Positions 24,988 to 33,177 of a stretch of DNA of 64,000 nt are shown here, piece after piece; position 1 is the first letter of the stretch; the number at the start of each line of letters is the position of its first letter. Below the pieces are notes generated by a model, which saw only the letters and a list, made by a program, of their open reading frames with translations, ran no database searches and was not told the DNA's origin. Origin of the DNA: an uncultured Bacteroidia bacterium (lineage in GTDB: Bacteria > Bacteroidota > Bacteroidia > NS11-12g > UBA955); NCBI GenBank assembly GCA_938086785.1, contig CALKCM010000007.1, forward strand, positions 22,120 to 86,119, read 5' to 3'. Both the position numbers and the translations under genes were made by a program.

Positions 24988-25980
24988 ATGGAAACTGTGG
25001 TAAGTGGCATACGACCAACCGGAAAACTGCACTTAGGAAACTATTTTGGGGCCTACAAGAACTTTTTAACCTTGCAAGAGTCTCATCAATGCTACTTTTT
25101 TATTGCCGATTATCACTCGCTAACCACGCATCCAAATCCAGCCGATCTTCGAAAAAATGCCTTACATGTGCTGGCAGAGTACATTGCGCTTGGGCTTGAC
25201 CCAGAAAAATGCGCGATATACCTGCAGAGCGATTTACCCGAAACAGCTGAATTATACCTCTTTATGGCCATGAACGCGTATAAGGGCGAGCTAGAAAGAG
25301 TAACTAGCTTTAAAGATAAAATAAAAGACAATCCAAATAATATTAATGCGGGACTCCTTACCTACCCTGTTTTAATGGCTGCAGATATTTTGATTCATCA
25401 TGGAACAAAAGTTCCAGTAGGTAAAGATCAGGAACAGCATTTAGAAATGGCTCGAACCTTTGGAAATCGATTCAATCGCATTTACGATACCGAGTACTTT
25501 GCTGAACCAACGGCATTTAACTTTGATAATAAATTGGTTAAAGTTCCTGGGCTAAGCGGAACAGGTAAAATGAGTAAGAGTGCGGGCGAGGCAGATTGCA
25601 TTTATTTATGTGATGATGCAAAAACCTTGGAGAAGAAGATTAAACGAGCCAAAACAGATGCAGGGCCAAGTGCACCTCATTCTGAAATGTCTCCTGAAAT
25701 CAAAAATTTATTTGATTTAATGGCATTGGTAAGCACGGATGAAACGCGTTTGTTTTTCGAGGAAGAACACGCCAAAGCATCCATTAGATACGGAGACTTT
25801 AAAGGCCAGCTAGCCAAAGATATGGAGGCATTTATTGCTCCAAAAAGGGACGCTATTTTGGGCCTAGTTGGAGATACAAAAAAACTAAACAGCATTGCTC
25901 AATTGGGCAAAGAAAAAGCGCATGTCAGTGGTGCAAAAACACTCAAAGAAGTTCGAAAAATAATAGGGTTTGGCTCATGA
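24988..25980 (+). CDS. trpS: Tryptophan--tRNA ligase
   Basis: Charges tRNA-Trp in the cytoplasm; class I aminoacyl-tRNA synthetase. With the start at ATG 24988 the protein is 330 aa, the normal bacterial size, beginning METVVSGIRPTGKLHLGNYFG (HIGH-like motif HLGN). The second signature, GTGKMSKSAGEAD (KMSKS), lies near residue 195. ILIHHGTKVPVGKDQEQHLE is the conserved middle segment. The reading frame extends 50 codons upstream to 24838, but those residues do not match the family and contain the promoter. The stop overlaps the next start (ATGA), coupling it to a GNAT gene. Confidence 0.97.
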   Translation: METVVSGIRPTGKLHLGNYFGAYKNFLTLQESHQCYFFIADYHSLTTHPNPADLRKNALHVLAEYIALGLDPEKCAIYLQSDLPETAELYLFMAMNAYKGELERVTSFKDKIKDNPNNINAGLLTYPVLMAADILIHHGTKVPVGKDQEQHLEMARTFGNRFNRIYDTEYFAEPTAFNFDNKLVKVPGLSGTGKMSKSAGEADCIYLCDDAKTLEKKIKRAKTDAGPSAPHSEMSPEIKNLFDLMALVSTDETRLFFEEEHAKASIRYGDFKGQLAKDMEAFIAPKRDAILGLVGDTKKLNSIAQLGKEKAHVSGAKTLKEVRKIIGFGS

Positions 25981-26390
25981 AAGTTGAAGAGATAAAAAAT
26001 GGCAAACGAATGCTGGATGCATTTGAAATACGTCGAAAAGTTTTTGTAGTAGAACAAGAGGTAAGCGCTGCAGAGGAATATGATGAGTTTGAAGACAGCA
26101 GTACTCATTTGCTCGCATTAGATGGAGACCGGCCGCTAGGCACCTCACGCATTCGAAAGACCGCTCATGGGACTAAACTGGAACGCTTTGCTGTATTGGC
26201 TGAGAATAGAGGAGCAGGAGTTGGAGATGCTTTACTCAGAGAATGTTTAGAACGTTGCAAAAAAGATGCGGTGGTCTATTTACATGCGCAAGAACAAGTC
26301 ATGAAATTTTATGCAAAACATGGCTTTGTGGCCGAAGGGGAACGTTTCTACGAATGCGAGATTCCTCACTTCAAAATGGTTAGGAAATAA
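25977..26390 (+). CDS. GNAT family N-acetyltransferase (YjcF-like)
   Basis: The 137-aa acetyltransferase begins with the receiver part IRRKVFVVEQEVSAAEEYDEFED, then HLLALDGDRPLGTSRIR. The acetyl-CoA pyrophosphate loop follows (RGAGVGDALL). The C-terminal FYAKHGFVAEGERFYECEIPH is typical of the YjcF/ElaA-like subgroup. The acceptor is unknown. It is coupled to trpS by a 4-nt overlap and its 3' end overlaps the convergent UDG-family gene by 11 nt. Confidence 0.9.
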   Translation: MKVEEIKNGKRMLDAFEIRRKVFVVEQEVSAAEEYDEFEDSSTHLLALDGDRPLGTSRIRKTAHGTKLERFAVLAENRGAGVGDALLRECLERCKKDAVVYLHAQEQVMKFYAKHGFVAEGERFYECEIPHFKMVRK

Positions 26391-26949
26391 GTTGATGTAC
26401 TTTATTTTTTAGCTCGGGTAAAACAGTGGCTTTAAACCACTCATTTTTTGCCTGCCAAATATTATTTCTTGGAGATGGATGGGGCAAAACAAAGTATTCC
26501 GGCAGGTATTTTTTATAATTCCTAACCCGCTCGGTCAAGGTGCTTCTATCTGAGGGCAAATAATAATCTTGGGCGAACTTTCCTATTAATAAAATCAATT
26601 CCAGCTGCTTCATTTCAGCAAGAAACTTTTGATGCCATTGGGGTGCACATTCCTTAGAAGGGGGCAAATCTCCTGACTTCCCTTTTCCGGGATAGCAAAA
26701 GGCCATAGGAACAATACCAAAAACATCAGGATTGTAAAATTGTGCTTGGTCAACAGCTAGCCAATCCCTCAAATTTGATCCACTTTTGTCATCCCAGGGA
26801 ATTCCAGAACGATGAACCGCCAAGCCTGGCGCCTGACCTACAATTAATATTCGACTCGATTTTGCCGCAGAAAACACAGGATTGGCGCCCAATGGCAATC
26901 GCTCTGCACAAAGGGTGCATTGACTGGCTATTCTCAGTAAATCAATCAC
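26380..26949 (-). CDS. Uracil-DNA glycosylase family protein
   Basis: The 189-aa member of the UDG superfamily has motif A as LIVGQAPGLAVHRSGIPWDD and motif B as VLPHPSPRNNIW. The N-terminal CTLCAERLPLG resembles the Cys pair of family 4/5 enzymes, but only two Cys are near the N-terminus. Two further Cys, in FCYPGKGKSG and KECAPQWH, lie mid-protein and could complete a metal site. The GQAPG loop lacks the Asp of family 1 enzymes. It may remove uracil or another damaged base, or be a divergent non-catalytic member. Flanked by GNAT and a divergent lipoprotein. Confidence 0.85.
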   Translation of the reverse strand: MIDLLRIASQCTLCAERLPLGANPVFSAAKSSRILIVGQAPGLAVHRSGIPWDDKSGSNLRDWLAVDQAQFYNPDVFGIVPMAFCYPGKGKSGDLPPSKECAPQWHQKFLAEMKQLELILLIGKFAQDYYLPSDRSTLTERVRNYKKYLPEYFVLPHPSPRNNIWQAKNEWFKATVLPELKNKVHQLIS

Positions 26950-26986
26950 TTAAGTTCATTTTAAGCGCATATTAGATACAATAAAA

Positions 26987-27018
26987 TTTGTTTTTCTCCC
27001 CAAAAAGTCATATTATTG
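26987..27018 (+). promoter_or_regulatory. Promoter of the DUF6970-like lipoprotein
   Basis: TTTG (26987-26990), 20 nt spacer, TATTATTG (27011-27018; one mismatch), 8 nt before GTG 27027. Confidence 0.6.
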
Positions 27019-27026
27019 TTTAAGAA

Positions 27027-27380
27027 GTGTCAGAGAAATACGTCATATACCTATCTCTTTTTTTTACTGTTTTTGGGTTTACCTCATGCCAGAAAAAAAA
27101 TAGGATAACACCTCCTCCAAGTTGTATCGAAGAACGCATCCTCGCGTTTGAGAAAACAACATGCGATAAAGGGGCAAAAGTGTATGAGTACCAGTTTCAA
27201 GGAGAACGGGTATATGTATTTGATATTGGCTTTTGTGATGCCGCTCAGTCAGCTAAAGTCATTAACCAAGATTGCCAAGAAATTGGAATCATTGGTGGAC
27301 TAGATGGCAATCAAGAGGTGAACGGATCAGACTTTGCCCATGCGCAGCGCACGGCTGTTGTTTGGAGTAAAAGCCAGTAA
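27027..27380 (+). CDS. Small lipoprotein, DUF6970-like
   Basis: The 117-aa product has a signal segment YLSLFFTVFGFTSC (lipobox FTSC, Cys21). The compact domain pattern ...TTCDKGAKVYEYQFQGERVYVFDIGFC followed by DCQEIGIIGG and NGSDF matches the Bacteroidota DUF6970 family as I recall it. Several paired Cys suggest disulfides in the periplasm. The function is unknown. The start is GTG 27027, the only one downstream of the promoter that keeps the whole signal peptide. Confidence 0.8.
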   Translation: MSEKYVIYLSLFFTVFGFTSCQKKNRITPPPSCIEERILAFEKTTCDKGAKVYEYQFQGERVYVFDIGFCDAAQSAKVINQDCQEIGIIGGLDGNQEVNGSDFAHAQRTAVVWSKSQ

Positions 27381-27423
27381 ATAAAACGGTATTCTTACAT
27401 CCAAATAATACCATTGGTTTCCC

Positions 27424-29013
27424 TTAGTCTCCAGCCATGACCTCACTGGTCGTTTTAAATTCTATTTCTGGATTATTTGCTATACTCGTTTGCAAGATAA
27501 AGGCTGTTTCTGCCAAAAAAACAGGCTTTCCATCTTTATCTAAGGCCATATTGGATTGCCTAAACTTCATGAAATCATCCAAGATGCCTTTATCGCCATG
27601 AAGCCAGCAGGCTTTGTGAATATTGCGATGCTCAAAACGACATTTTGCGCCATATTCATGCTCTAAGCGATGCTGAAGCACTTCAAATTGAAGCTCTCCT
27701 ACTGTTCCAATAAACTTTCTACTCCCGGGCTCTTGGGTAAACATACTTGCCAAGCCTTCATCTGTTAATTGTTGAATCCCTTTTTCTAATTGCTTGCTTT
27801 TCATGGGATCTAAATTAATAAGCTCTCTAAAAATCTCTGGACTAAAACTTGGGATACCCTTATAAAACATAGACTCCCCTGTAGTCAAGGTATCGCCAAT
27901 TTTAAAATTTCCGGTATCGTACAATCCCACTACATCGCCGGGATAAGCTTTTTCTACAACCTCTTTGTCGCTGGCTAAAAATGTGTAGGGATTGCTAAAT
28001 TTTATTTTCTTACCTAAGCGAACATGCGCGTAATTGGTGTTGCGCTCAAATTCTCCACTACACACGCGTAAAAAAGCAATTCTATCGCGATGTTTTGGGT
28101 CTAGATTTGCATGAATTTTAAAAACAAAGCCACTAAACTTGCTATTGGTAGGCGCTACTTCTCCTGTGGTTGTATGCCTTGATCTTGGACTTGGAGCAAC
28201 TTGAATAAAGGTGTCCAGCATTTCTTGAATACCAAAATTGTTTAAAGCACTACCAAAAAAAACAGGAGCAACTCTGCCCTCTAGATAATCTGTCTTATTT
28301 AGTTCACCATAAACTCCATCCACCAATTCAACATCCTCTCTGAGTTGATTGGCATTTTTGTCCCCCACATGCAAATCGAGTTTTTCATCAGATAAGTCTT
28401 CAATTTTCAAATATTCATCTGCTTTCTTTTGCTTATTGCTCTCAAAAAGGTTCAAACTCTTATCCGGCAGAAGGTAAACGCCCTTAAAATCTCTTCCCAT
28501 GCTAATGGGCCAGCTCATGGGATGCACCTGAATATTTAATTTCTCTTCCAGCTCTTCTAATAAATCGTAGGGATCTTTTCCATCCCTATCCAATTTATTG
28601 ATAAAACAAATCACGGGGGTATTTCTCATTCTACAAACCTCCATGAGACGCTCTGTTTGGGCCTCTACCCCTTTCACACAGTCAATCACAAGAATTACGC
28701 TATCTACAGCGGTGAGAGTCCGGTACGTATCTTCTGCAAAATCTTTGTGACCGGGAGTATCAAGTATGTTGATTCGTTTTCCCTTGTACTCAAAAGTCAT
28801 GACACTCGTTGCTACAGAAATTCCTCTCTGCTTCTCAATTTCCATGAAATCACTGGTGGCCGACTTCTCAATTTTATTGCTTTTAACTGCTCCTGCAGTT
28901 TGGATTTGACCTCCAAAAAGGAGTAATTTCTCCGTGAGCGTTGTTTTACCCGCATCGGGGTGCGAAATAATACCGAATGTTTTTCGTATCTCTATTTCCT
29001 TCTCAAAAGCCAT
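27424..29013 (-). CDS. prfC: Peptide chain release factor 3
   Basis: GTPase that removes RF1/RF2 from the ribosome after termination. With ATG 29013 the protein is 529 aa and begins [20 protein letters not shown]. Motifs are complete: G1 [12 protein letters not shown], the switch II region [18 protein letters not shown] (G4), and the RF3 C-terminal domain with [19 protein letters not shown]. The frame extends 10 codons to 29043, but the -7 box TATCTTTG (29023-29030) lies between the two ATGs. prfB lies 4 kb to the right, so both the RF2 and the recycling factor are in this window. Confidence 0.96.
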   Translation of the reverse strand: MAFEKEIEIRKTFGIISHPDAGKTTLTEKLLLFGGQIQTAGAVKSNKIEKSATSDFMEIEKQRGISVATSVMTFEYKGKRINILDTPGHKDFAEDTYRTLTAVDSVILVIDCVKGVEAQTERLMEVCRMRNTPVICFINKLDRDGKDPYDLLEELEEKLNIQVHPMSWPISMGRDFKGVYLLPDKSLNLFESNKQKKADEYLKIEDLSDEKLDLHVGDKNANQLREDVELVDGVYGELNKTDYLEGRVAPVFFGSALNNFGIQEMLDTFIQVAPSPRSRHTTTGEVAPTNSKFSGFVFKIHANLDPKHRDRIAFLRVCSGEFERNTNYAHVRLGKKIKFSNPYTFLASDKEVVEKAYPGDVVGLYDTGNFKIGDTLTTGESMFYKGIPSFSPEIFRELINLDPMKSKQLEKGIQQLTDEGLASMFTQEPGSRKFIGTVGELQFEVLQHRLEHEYGAKCRFEHRNIHKACWLHGDKGILDDFMKFRQSNMALDKDGKPVFLAETAFILQTSIANNPEIEFKTTSEVMAGD

Positions 29014-29022
29014 AAATGGGGG

Positions 29023-29030
29023 CAAAGATA
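29023..29030 (-). promoter_or_regulatory. -7 box for prfC
   Basis: TATCTTTG on the minus strand, 9 nt before ATG 29013. Confidence 0.75.
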
Positions 29031-29215
29031 AATTCTTTATCACATTCTAATGAACATAATATGACGGGATCTGTAAAAGAATCTAAAAATAGATAAATAG
29101 CCTCCAAAGGCGAGGATTTTTGGCATGATTAGAGCGAAGCGAAACTCCTCCTTAAAATCTCCTGCTTTTCTTCTTAAAAAAAGTACAATACAGAAATAGA
29201 ATCACTGATCAGAAA

Positions 29216-30424
29216 TTAATCTATCGAATACAGTTCAATCACATGGTTCGCTATGATTTGAATGTCATATTTTTTCCGAGCTTCCTCCAGGAGAGCCTCA
29301 CGAATATTCATGGAGTTGGAGAGATGCTTGAAATGCAGAATTTTTGAAGCAAGGGATTCCCAATCTCCACGTTCTGCGAGATAATCCTCGCCAATCATTT
29401 CTGGCACTCCGCCCACCTTGTACCCATATGCAGGCAGCATACACGTATGGCTTTCCATAATTGTAGTAGGAAACGTTTCCATCAAACTGGTTGAAACATA
29501 TGCATTTGAAATGGAATAATAGGAAACCAACTCATCCACTTCTTCCACATATCCTGTAAAGTAGGTTTTAACCGATTTGTCTATTTCTATATCTACAGCC
29601 CGGGAACCCATTAGAATTACTCCAATATTCTTATCTTCTTTCGCCAGAAAATTAACAATCTTTATAAAGTCATTAATGTTCTTATTGGAGTCTTTAAGAT
29701 TGCTTGCGCTAAAAACTAAAATAAATGTGTCCTCCAAAAACCCTAATTTTTCTCTTAAATTAGCACGGGCATTGGGCTTAAATTTATGGATATCTAAGCC
29801 ATTTGGGATGACATTAACTTTGACCTTTGGCATTAATGATTTTGCTCTATCAGCTAACCAATTACTTGGAGCAATAAACTGAATTTGCCCTGTACCCCAG
29901 ATGCTTTCTTGCTGTTCCTTTACTCTTTTGGAGAGTGCTGCAAGACGTTTTCCAATAGAAGCACCCCCTAGATATTCAGACTCGAGATGATACCAACCGC
30001 CGGAGTAAGGCCATAAATCGTGACTGGTCCAAACTATTTTTTTTGAACTTTTTAGCATTTCCTCTATTCCCCTAAGAGAAATATATCCCTTATTAATCCA
30101 GTGAAGATGAATAACATCTGCATCCTTTACCAGAGGGTGCTTTAGGATACTCACTCCGGTAAGACCGTGAGAAAATTTAAATCTCAATATTTTGTTTCTA
30201 TCAAATCTGAGGAAGTCCAATTTTTCCAACAGATGCAGAAAAAGGACATAGAATCTTTTCAGCAGCGTATCAGCCCAGGTTGTATACTCTTTACTTGGCG
30301 GGCCGCTCAAAACAATATGATGGCTATCTAAACCCTGATTGCGCATTGCTGAGTGAAGCCTTTGGGCCACCTGAAATGCTCCTCCCGAAGAACTTGCGTT
30401 CAGATGCACCACTTTTAAACTCAC
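29216..30424 (-). CDS. GT4 family glycosyltransferase
   Basis: The 402-aa GT-B fold protein begins with the N-terminal Rossmann domain (LKVVHLNASSSGGAFQVAQRL). DVIHLHWINKG follows and VIPNGLDIHKFKP links the domains. The C-terminal domain has ILVFSASNLKD and a donor-binding region TSLMETFPTTIMESHTC, the usual E-x7-E site. The sugar and acceptor are not inferable. The chosen start is GTG 30424 (reading MSLKVVHLNA), because a -7 box occupies 30429-30436 inside the longer frame that begins at 30442. It is isolated, with an intergenic region and a candidate small RNA upstream. Confidence 0.88.
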   Translation of the reverse strand: MSLKVVHLNASSSGGAFQVAQRLHSAMRNQGLDSHHIVLSGPPSKEYTTWADTLLKRFYVLFLHLLEKLDFLRFDRNKILRFKFSHGLTGVSILKHPLVKDADVIHLHWINKGYISLRGIEEMLKSSKKIVWTSHDLWPYSGGWYHLESEYLGGASIGKRLAALSKRVKEQQESIWGTGQIQFIAPSNWLADRAKSLMPKVKVNVIPNGLDIHKFKPNARANLREKLGFLEDTFILVFSASNLKDSNKNINDFIKIVNFLAKEDKNIGVILMGSRAVDIEIDKSVKTYFTGYVEEVDELVSYYSISNAYVSTSLMETFPTTIMESHTCMLPAYGYKVGGVPEMIGEDYLAERGDWESLASKILHFKHLSNSMNIREALLEEARKKYDIQIIANHVIELYSID

Positions 30425-30428
30425 TGGA

Positions 30429-30436
30429 CAAAAATA
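30429..30436 (-). promoter_or_regulatory. -7 box for the GT4 gene
   Basis: TATTTTTG on the minus strand, 4 nt before GTG 30424; it predicts an essentially leaderless mRNA. Confidence 0.6.
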
Positions 30437-30684
30437 CATCATCTTTACAGCTATTTTTATATTCTAAACTGGAATTGTGTCTTTCCAGATGAATTTGATA
30501 TACTGGACAATCTGATATTTTTTCCTATACAAGGAGCGCCTAGTGCGTTTAAAACACGGCTTTATTTCTTATTTATCTCCAAAACAAAGTAGAGGAAGCT
30601 CATGCCAATTAATGGAAACATCAATAATGTAAGACACTAAAAATTAACAGTTTAGGCTTTAAAATAAGAAATGAAAAAAGGGCT
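30437..30684. other. Intergenic, no gene recognised
   Basis: About 250 bp between the GT4 promoter and the small-RNA terminator. A 6-bp hairpin (CTGGAA / TTCCAG, about 30470-30490) is present; otherwise no ORF, tRNA or promoter match was seen. Confidence 0.5.
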
Positions 30685-30716
30685 AAAAAAACAAACTCCA
30701 CCTTGCGGTGGAGTTT
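30685..30716 (-). terminator. Intrinsic terminator with GCAA tetraloop
   Basis: On the minus strand AAACTCCACC-GCAA-GGTGGAGTTT forms a perfect 10-bp stem with a GNRA loop, followed by GTTTTTTT. The T-tract exists only in the leftward direction, so it ends a leftward transcript, yet no leftward gene precedes it. Confidence 0.85.
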
Positions 30717-30806
30717 TACAAAATACTCAATTAAAAATCACTTTCAGAACAGGGTTCTCAAGCCTGTTCGAATTTTTAACTTTGGTTAGTTACTCAAGCC
30801 AACCGG
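30685..30806 (-). ncRNA. Candidate sigma-54-dependent small RNA
   Basis: Predicted transcript of about 120 nt on the minus strand, from +1 near 30806 to the U-tract near 30685. Hairpin 1 (30804-30784) has stem GGTTG/TAACC. Hairpin 2 (30769-30747) has a perfect 7-bp stem GAACAGG/CCTGTTC. Hairpin 3 is the terminator. The first two both display GGCTTGAG in or beside the loop (30800-30793 and 30764-30757), continuing as TAAC or AAC. No ORF of useful length lies on either strand. It could be a trans-acting RNA, a protein-sequestering RNA, or an undescribed structured family; Rfam membership was not testable. Confidence 0.55.
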
Positions 30807-30817
30807 ATATCTAAATA

Positions 30818-30832
30818 ACAAATAGCGTGCCA
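30818..30832 (-). promoter_or_regulatory. Sigma-54 (RpoN) promoter-like site
   Basis: Minus strand TGGCAC-GCTAT-TTGT matches the -24/-12 consensus TGGCAC-N5-TTGC with one change (T for C at -12). GG and G(T) are separated by exactly 10 nt. Preceded by TTT and placed to give a start near 30806. Confidence 0.6.
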
Positions 30833-30911
30833 AAACAATATATGATTGTTTTTATTTTAATACCTTTTCTACATCCCCACATCTAAAGAAGCAGCAATTC
30901 CATAAAAACAT

Positions 30912-30919
30912 TACTTTTG
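30912..30919 (+). promoter_or_regulatory. -7 box for the M13 peptidase
   Basis: TACTTTTG, 5 nt before ATG 30925. Confidence 0.7.
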
Positions 30920-30924
30920 CCATT

Positions 30925-32985
30925 ATGAAAAGGTATTGGATTCCAGCCATTATAATTTTGGCATCATGCGGGATATTTAAAAAAGAAGACTCCGAAAAAT
31001 TGGAAATAAAGAAAAGTGAGGGGTATAGTGCCCTACAATTGGAACATTTTGATCATTCTGTAAATCCAGCAGATGATATTTATGATTTTGTAAATGGCTT
31101 ATGGATGAAAAAAACGGAAATACCCGCAGATCGAGGACGATGGGGCAGTTTTGATGAATTGCGCAAAAAGGCGGATGCCCAAACCTTTACCGTTCTGGAG
31201 ATGGCCATAAAAGGAGGGCAATATGGACCAGAATCTGCCCAAGGAAAAGCGGTAACTATATTTAAAGGATACTTGGATACTGCAAAAAGAAATGCCGATG
31301 GCATTGAGCCATTAATCCCTTATCTAGAGGAAATTAGTGCTTTATCCTCCATGGAGGATATAGATTCTTACAGTAAAAAGTACATGGATCAAGGGGGCAA
31401 TCCAATGATTGGTTTTGGTGTTGGTCCAAATATAAAAAATAGTGAAGAATACGTGGTATATATGGGTGGTGGATCCTTGGGATTGCCAGACAGAGACTAC
31501 TATTTTGATAATTCTGAGCGTGGAATTGAAATAAGAGCTGCTTATGTAAAGTTTGTTCAAACCATGTTCCGCCATTTCTACCCTGAAGGATATGATAATA
31601 TTGGAGCTGAAATACTCGCTTTTGAAAAGCAACTTGCCGAAGCTAAAATGACCAAAGAACAGCGAAGAAACCCGTACAACAGATATAATCCAAGAACGGT
31701 AGAAGAAGTAGCTGCAATGTTCCCTCAGTTTGATATTAAAGGATATCTGGAATTGCAAAATCTAAAGACTGATCGCATTATTTTAGGCGATACGACGCTC
31801 TTGCATCAGTTATCTAAAATGGCCAATAATGATCAAATCGAACTGGTGAAAAAATATCTACTTTGGAACGAAATTAATGGAAGTGCCGGCATGTTAGATA
31901 TGAATTTAGACCGAAAAAACTTTAATTTTTACGGCAAATTTTTAAGAGGAACTCCAGAGCAGAGACCCATTAAAGAAAGAGCTCTGGCGGCAGCAAATGG
32001 TGCTTTGGGCGAAGCTTTAGGACAGTTGTACGTAGATAAGTATTTCCCACCAGCTGCTAAGGCATCAGCGGTTCAATTGGTAGCCGATTTAAAAACTGCC
32101 TATGAAGCTCGAATTAATGCAGTGGATTGGATGAGTTCTGAAACCAAAGTAAAAGCAGTAGAGAAACTGAAAGCCATAACCGTTAAAATTGGATACCCGG
32201 ATAAATGGAAAGATTATTCTGAAATGAAATTGAAAACTTCAGAAGAGGGGGGAACCTATTTCACTAACCGAATTGCTTTAAATAAGTGGAGAATTGCTGA
32301 TAACCTTAAAGATTTTGGTAAGCCGGTGGACAAAACCAAATGGGGCATGAGTCCGCAAACCGTAAATGCCTACTACAATCCTGTTTACAACGAAATTGTT
32401 TTTCCGGCAGCAATTTTACAAGCTCCTTTCTTTGACTACCGCGCTGATGCAGCAGTAAACTTTGGTGGAATTGGAGCGGTTATTGGCCATGAAATTTCAC
32501 ACGGATTTGATGATCAAGGTGCACGATACGATGCCGATGGAAACTTAAACAACTGGTGGACTGAGGAGGACTTAAAACAATTTAAAGCTAAAGGAGAGGC
32601 CCTAGCTGCTCAGTTTGACAAGTATGAGGCCCTTCCGGGACAGTTTGTAAATGGTAAATTTACCTTGGGTGAAAACATTGGTGATTTGGGTGGCATAAAT
32701 TCTGCTTTTGATGCGCTCCAAATTTCCAATAAACGAAATGGAATACCGGCCCTCATTGATGGATATACCTCTGAAGAGCGCTTCTTCATGAGCTGGTGTA
32801 CCATTTGGAGAGGTAAAATGAGAGATGGAGAGCTGGAAAATAGATTAAAGACAGATCCTCATTCTCCAGGTTATTTCAGAGCTGTAGGTCCTCCAAGTAA
32901 TATGGATGTTTTCTATGATATTTTTAAGGTTAAGGAAGGCGACAAAATGTACAGAAAACCAGAAGACCGAGTAAAAATCTGGTAA
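30925..32985 (+). CDS. M13 family metallopeptidase (lipoprotein)
   Basis: Neprilysin/PepO-type zinc endopeptidase of 686 aa, predicted to be anchored in the envelope by a lipobox (ILASC, about Cys15). The Peptidase_M13_N domain spans about residues 45-420, including NPADDIYDFVNG. The catalytic domain has NAYYNP, VIGHEISHGFDDQG (HExxH at 522-526) and GENIGDLGG, whose Glu (583) is the third zinc ligand; Gly replaces the more usual Ala in EN-x-ADLGG. The C-terminus ends with DPHSPGYFRAVGPPSN and the Trp-final EDRVKIW, as in the family. It is monocistronic with a strong terminator. Confidence 0.96.
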   Translation: MKRYWIPAIIILASCGIFKKEDSEKLEIKKSEGYSALQLEHFDHSVNPADDIYDFVNGLWMKKTEIPADRGRWGSFDELRKKADAQTFTVLEMAIKGGQYGPESAQGKAVTIFKGYLDTAKRNADGIEPLIPYLEEISALSSMEDIDSYSKKYMDQGGNPMIGFGVGPNIKNSEEYVVYMGGGSLGLPDRDYYFDNSERGIEIRAAYVKFVQTMFRHFYPEGYDNIGAEILAFEKQLAEAKMTKEQRRNPYNRYNPRTVEEVAAMFPQFDIKGYLELQNLKTDRIILGDTTLLHQLSKMANNDQIELVKKYLLWNEINGSAGMLDMNLDRKNFNFYGKFLRGTPEQRPIKERALAAANGALGEALGQLYVDKYFPPAAKASAVQLVADLKTAYEARINAVDWMSSETKVKAVEKLKAITVKIGYPDKWKDYSEMKLKTSEEGGTYFTNRIALNKWRIADNLKDFGKPVDKTKWGMSPQTVNAYYNPVYNEIVFPAAILQAPFFDYRADAAVNFGGIGAVIGHEISHGFDDQGARYDADGNLNNWWTEEDLKQFKAKGEALAAQFDKYEALPGQFVNGKFTLGENIGDLGGINSAFDALQISNKRNGIPALIDGYTSEERFFMSWCTIWRGKMRDGELENRLKTDPHSPGYFRAVGPPSNMDVFYDIFKVKEGDKMYRKPEDRVKIW

Positions 32986-33007
32986 AACACGAGTCCATCG
33001 AATACGC

Positions 33008-33055
33008 AAAGCCCTGGCACGGAGAATACCTCTTCCTTTGCTAGGGCTTTTTTTT
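33008..33055 (+). terminator. Intrinsic terminator after the M13 peptidase
   Basis: AAAGCCCTGGCA (33008-33019) pairs with TGCTAGGGCTTT (33039-33050) in a 12-bp stem with one G-T pair, followed by eight T. It starts 23 nt after the stop. Confidence 0.9.
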
Positions 33056-33165
33056 GACTCTTTAGATAAAAGGAGCTCCCTGTTAAAGGATAGAATGCCT
33101 CAATTAAATATTTCTCCTTTAGAAATATCCAAGGGAATAAAAGTTAAAAGTGATTGAAAACGCAT

Positions 33166-33173
33166 TAAATTTG
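33166..33173 (+). promoter_or_regulatory. -7 box for prfB
   Basis: TAAATTTG, 4 nt before ATG 33178; this supports the true upstream start of the frameshifted gene. Confidence 0.75.
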
Positions 33174-33177
33174 CAGC

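Noticed and set aside
27386..27411. GGTATT/AATACC hairpin between the DUF6970-like gene and prfC
   Set aside because: Six-bp stem with a 13-nt loop and no clear T-run; too weak to call a terminator.
29044..29215. Possible 24-codon basic ORF beginning near 29133 on the plus strand
   Set aside because: No -7 box or signal peptide, and no similarity; likely chance in a 170-bp spacer.
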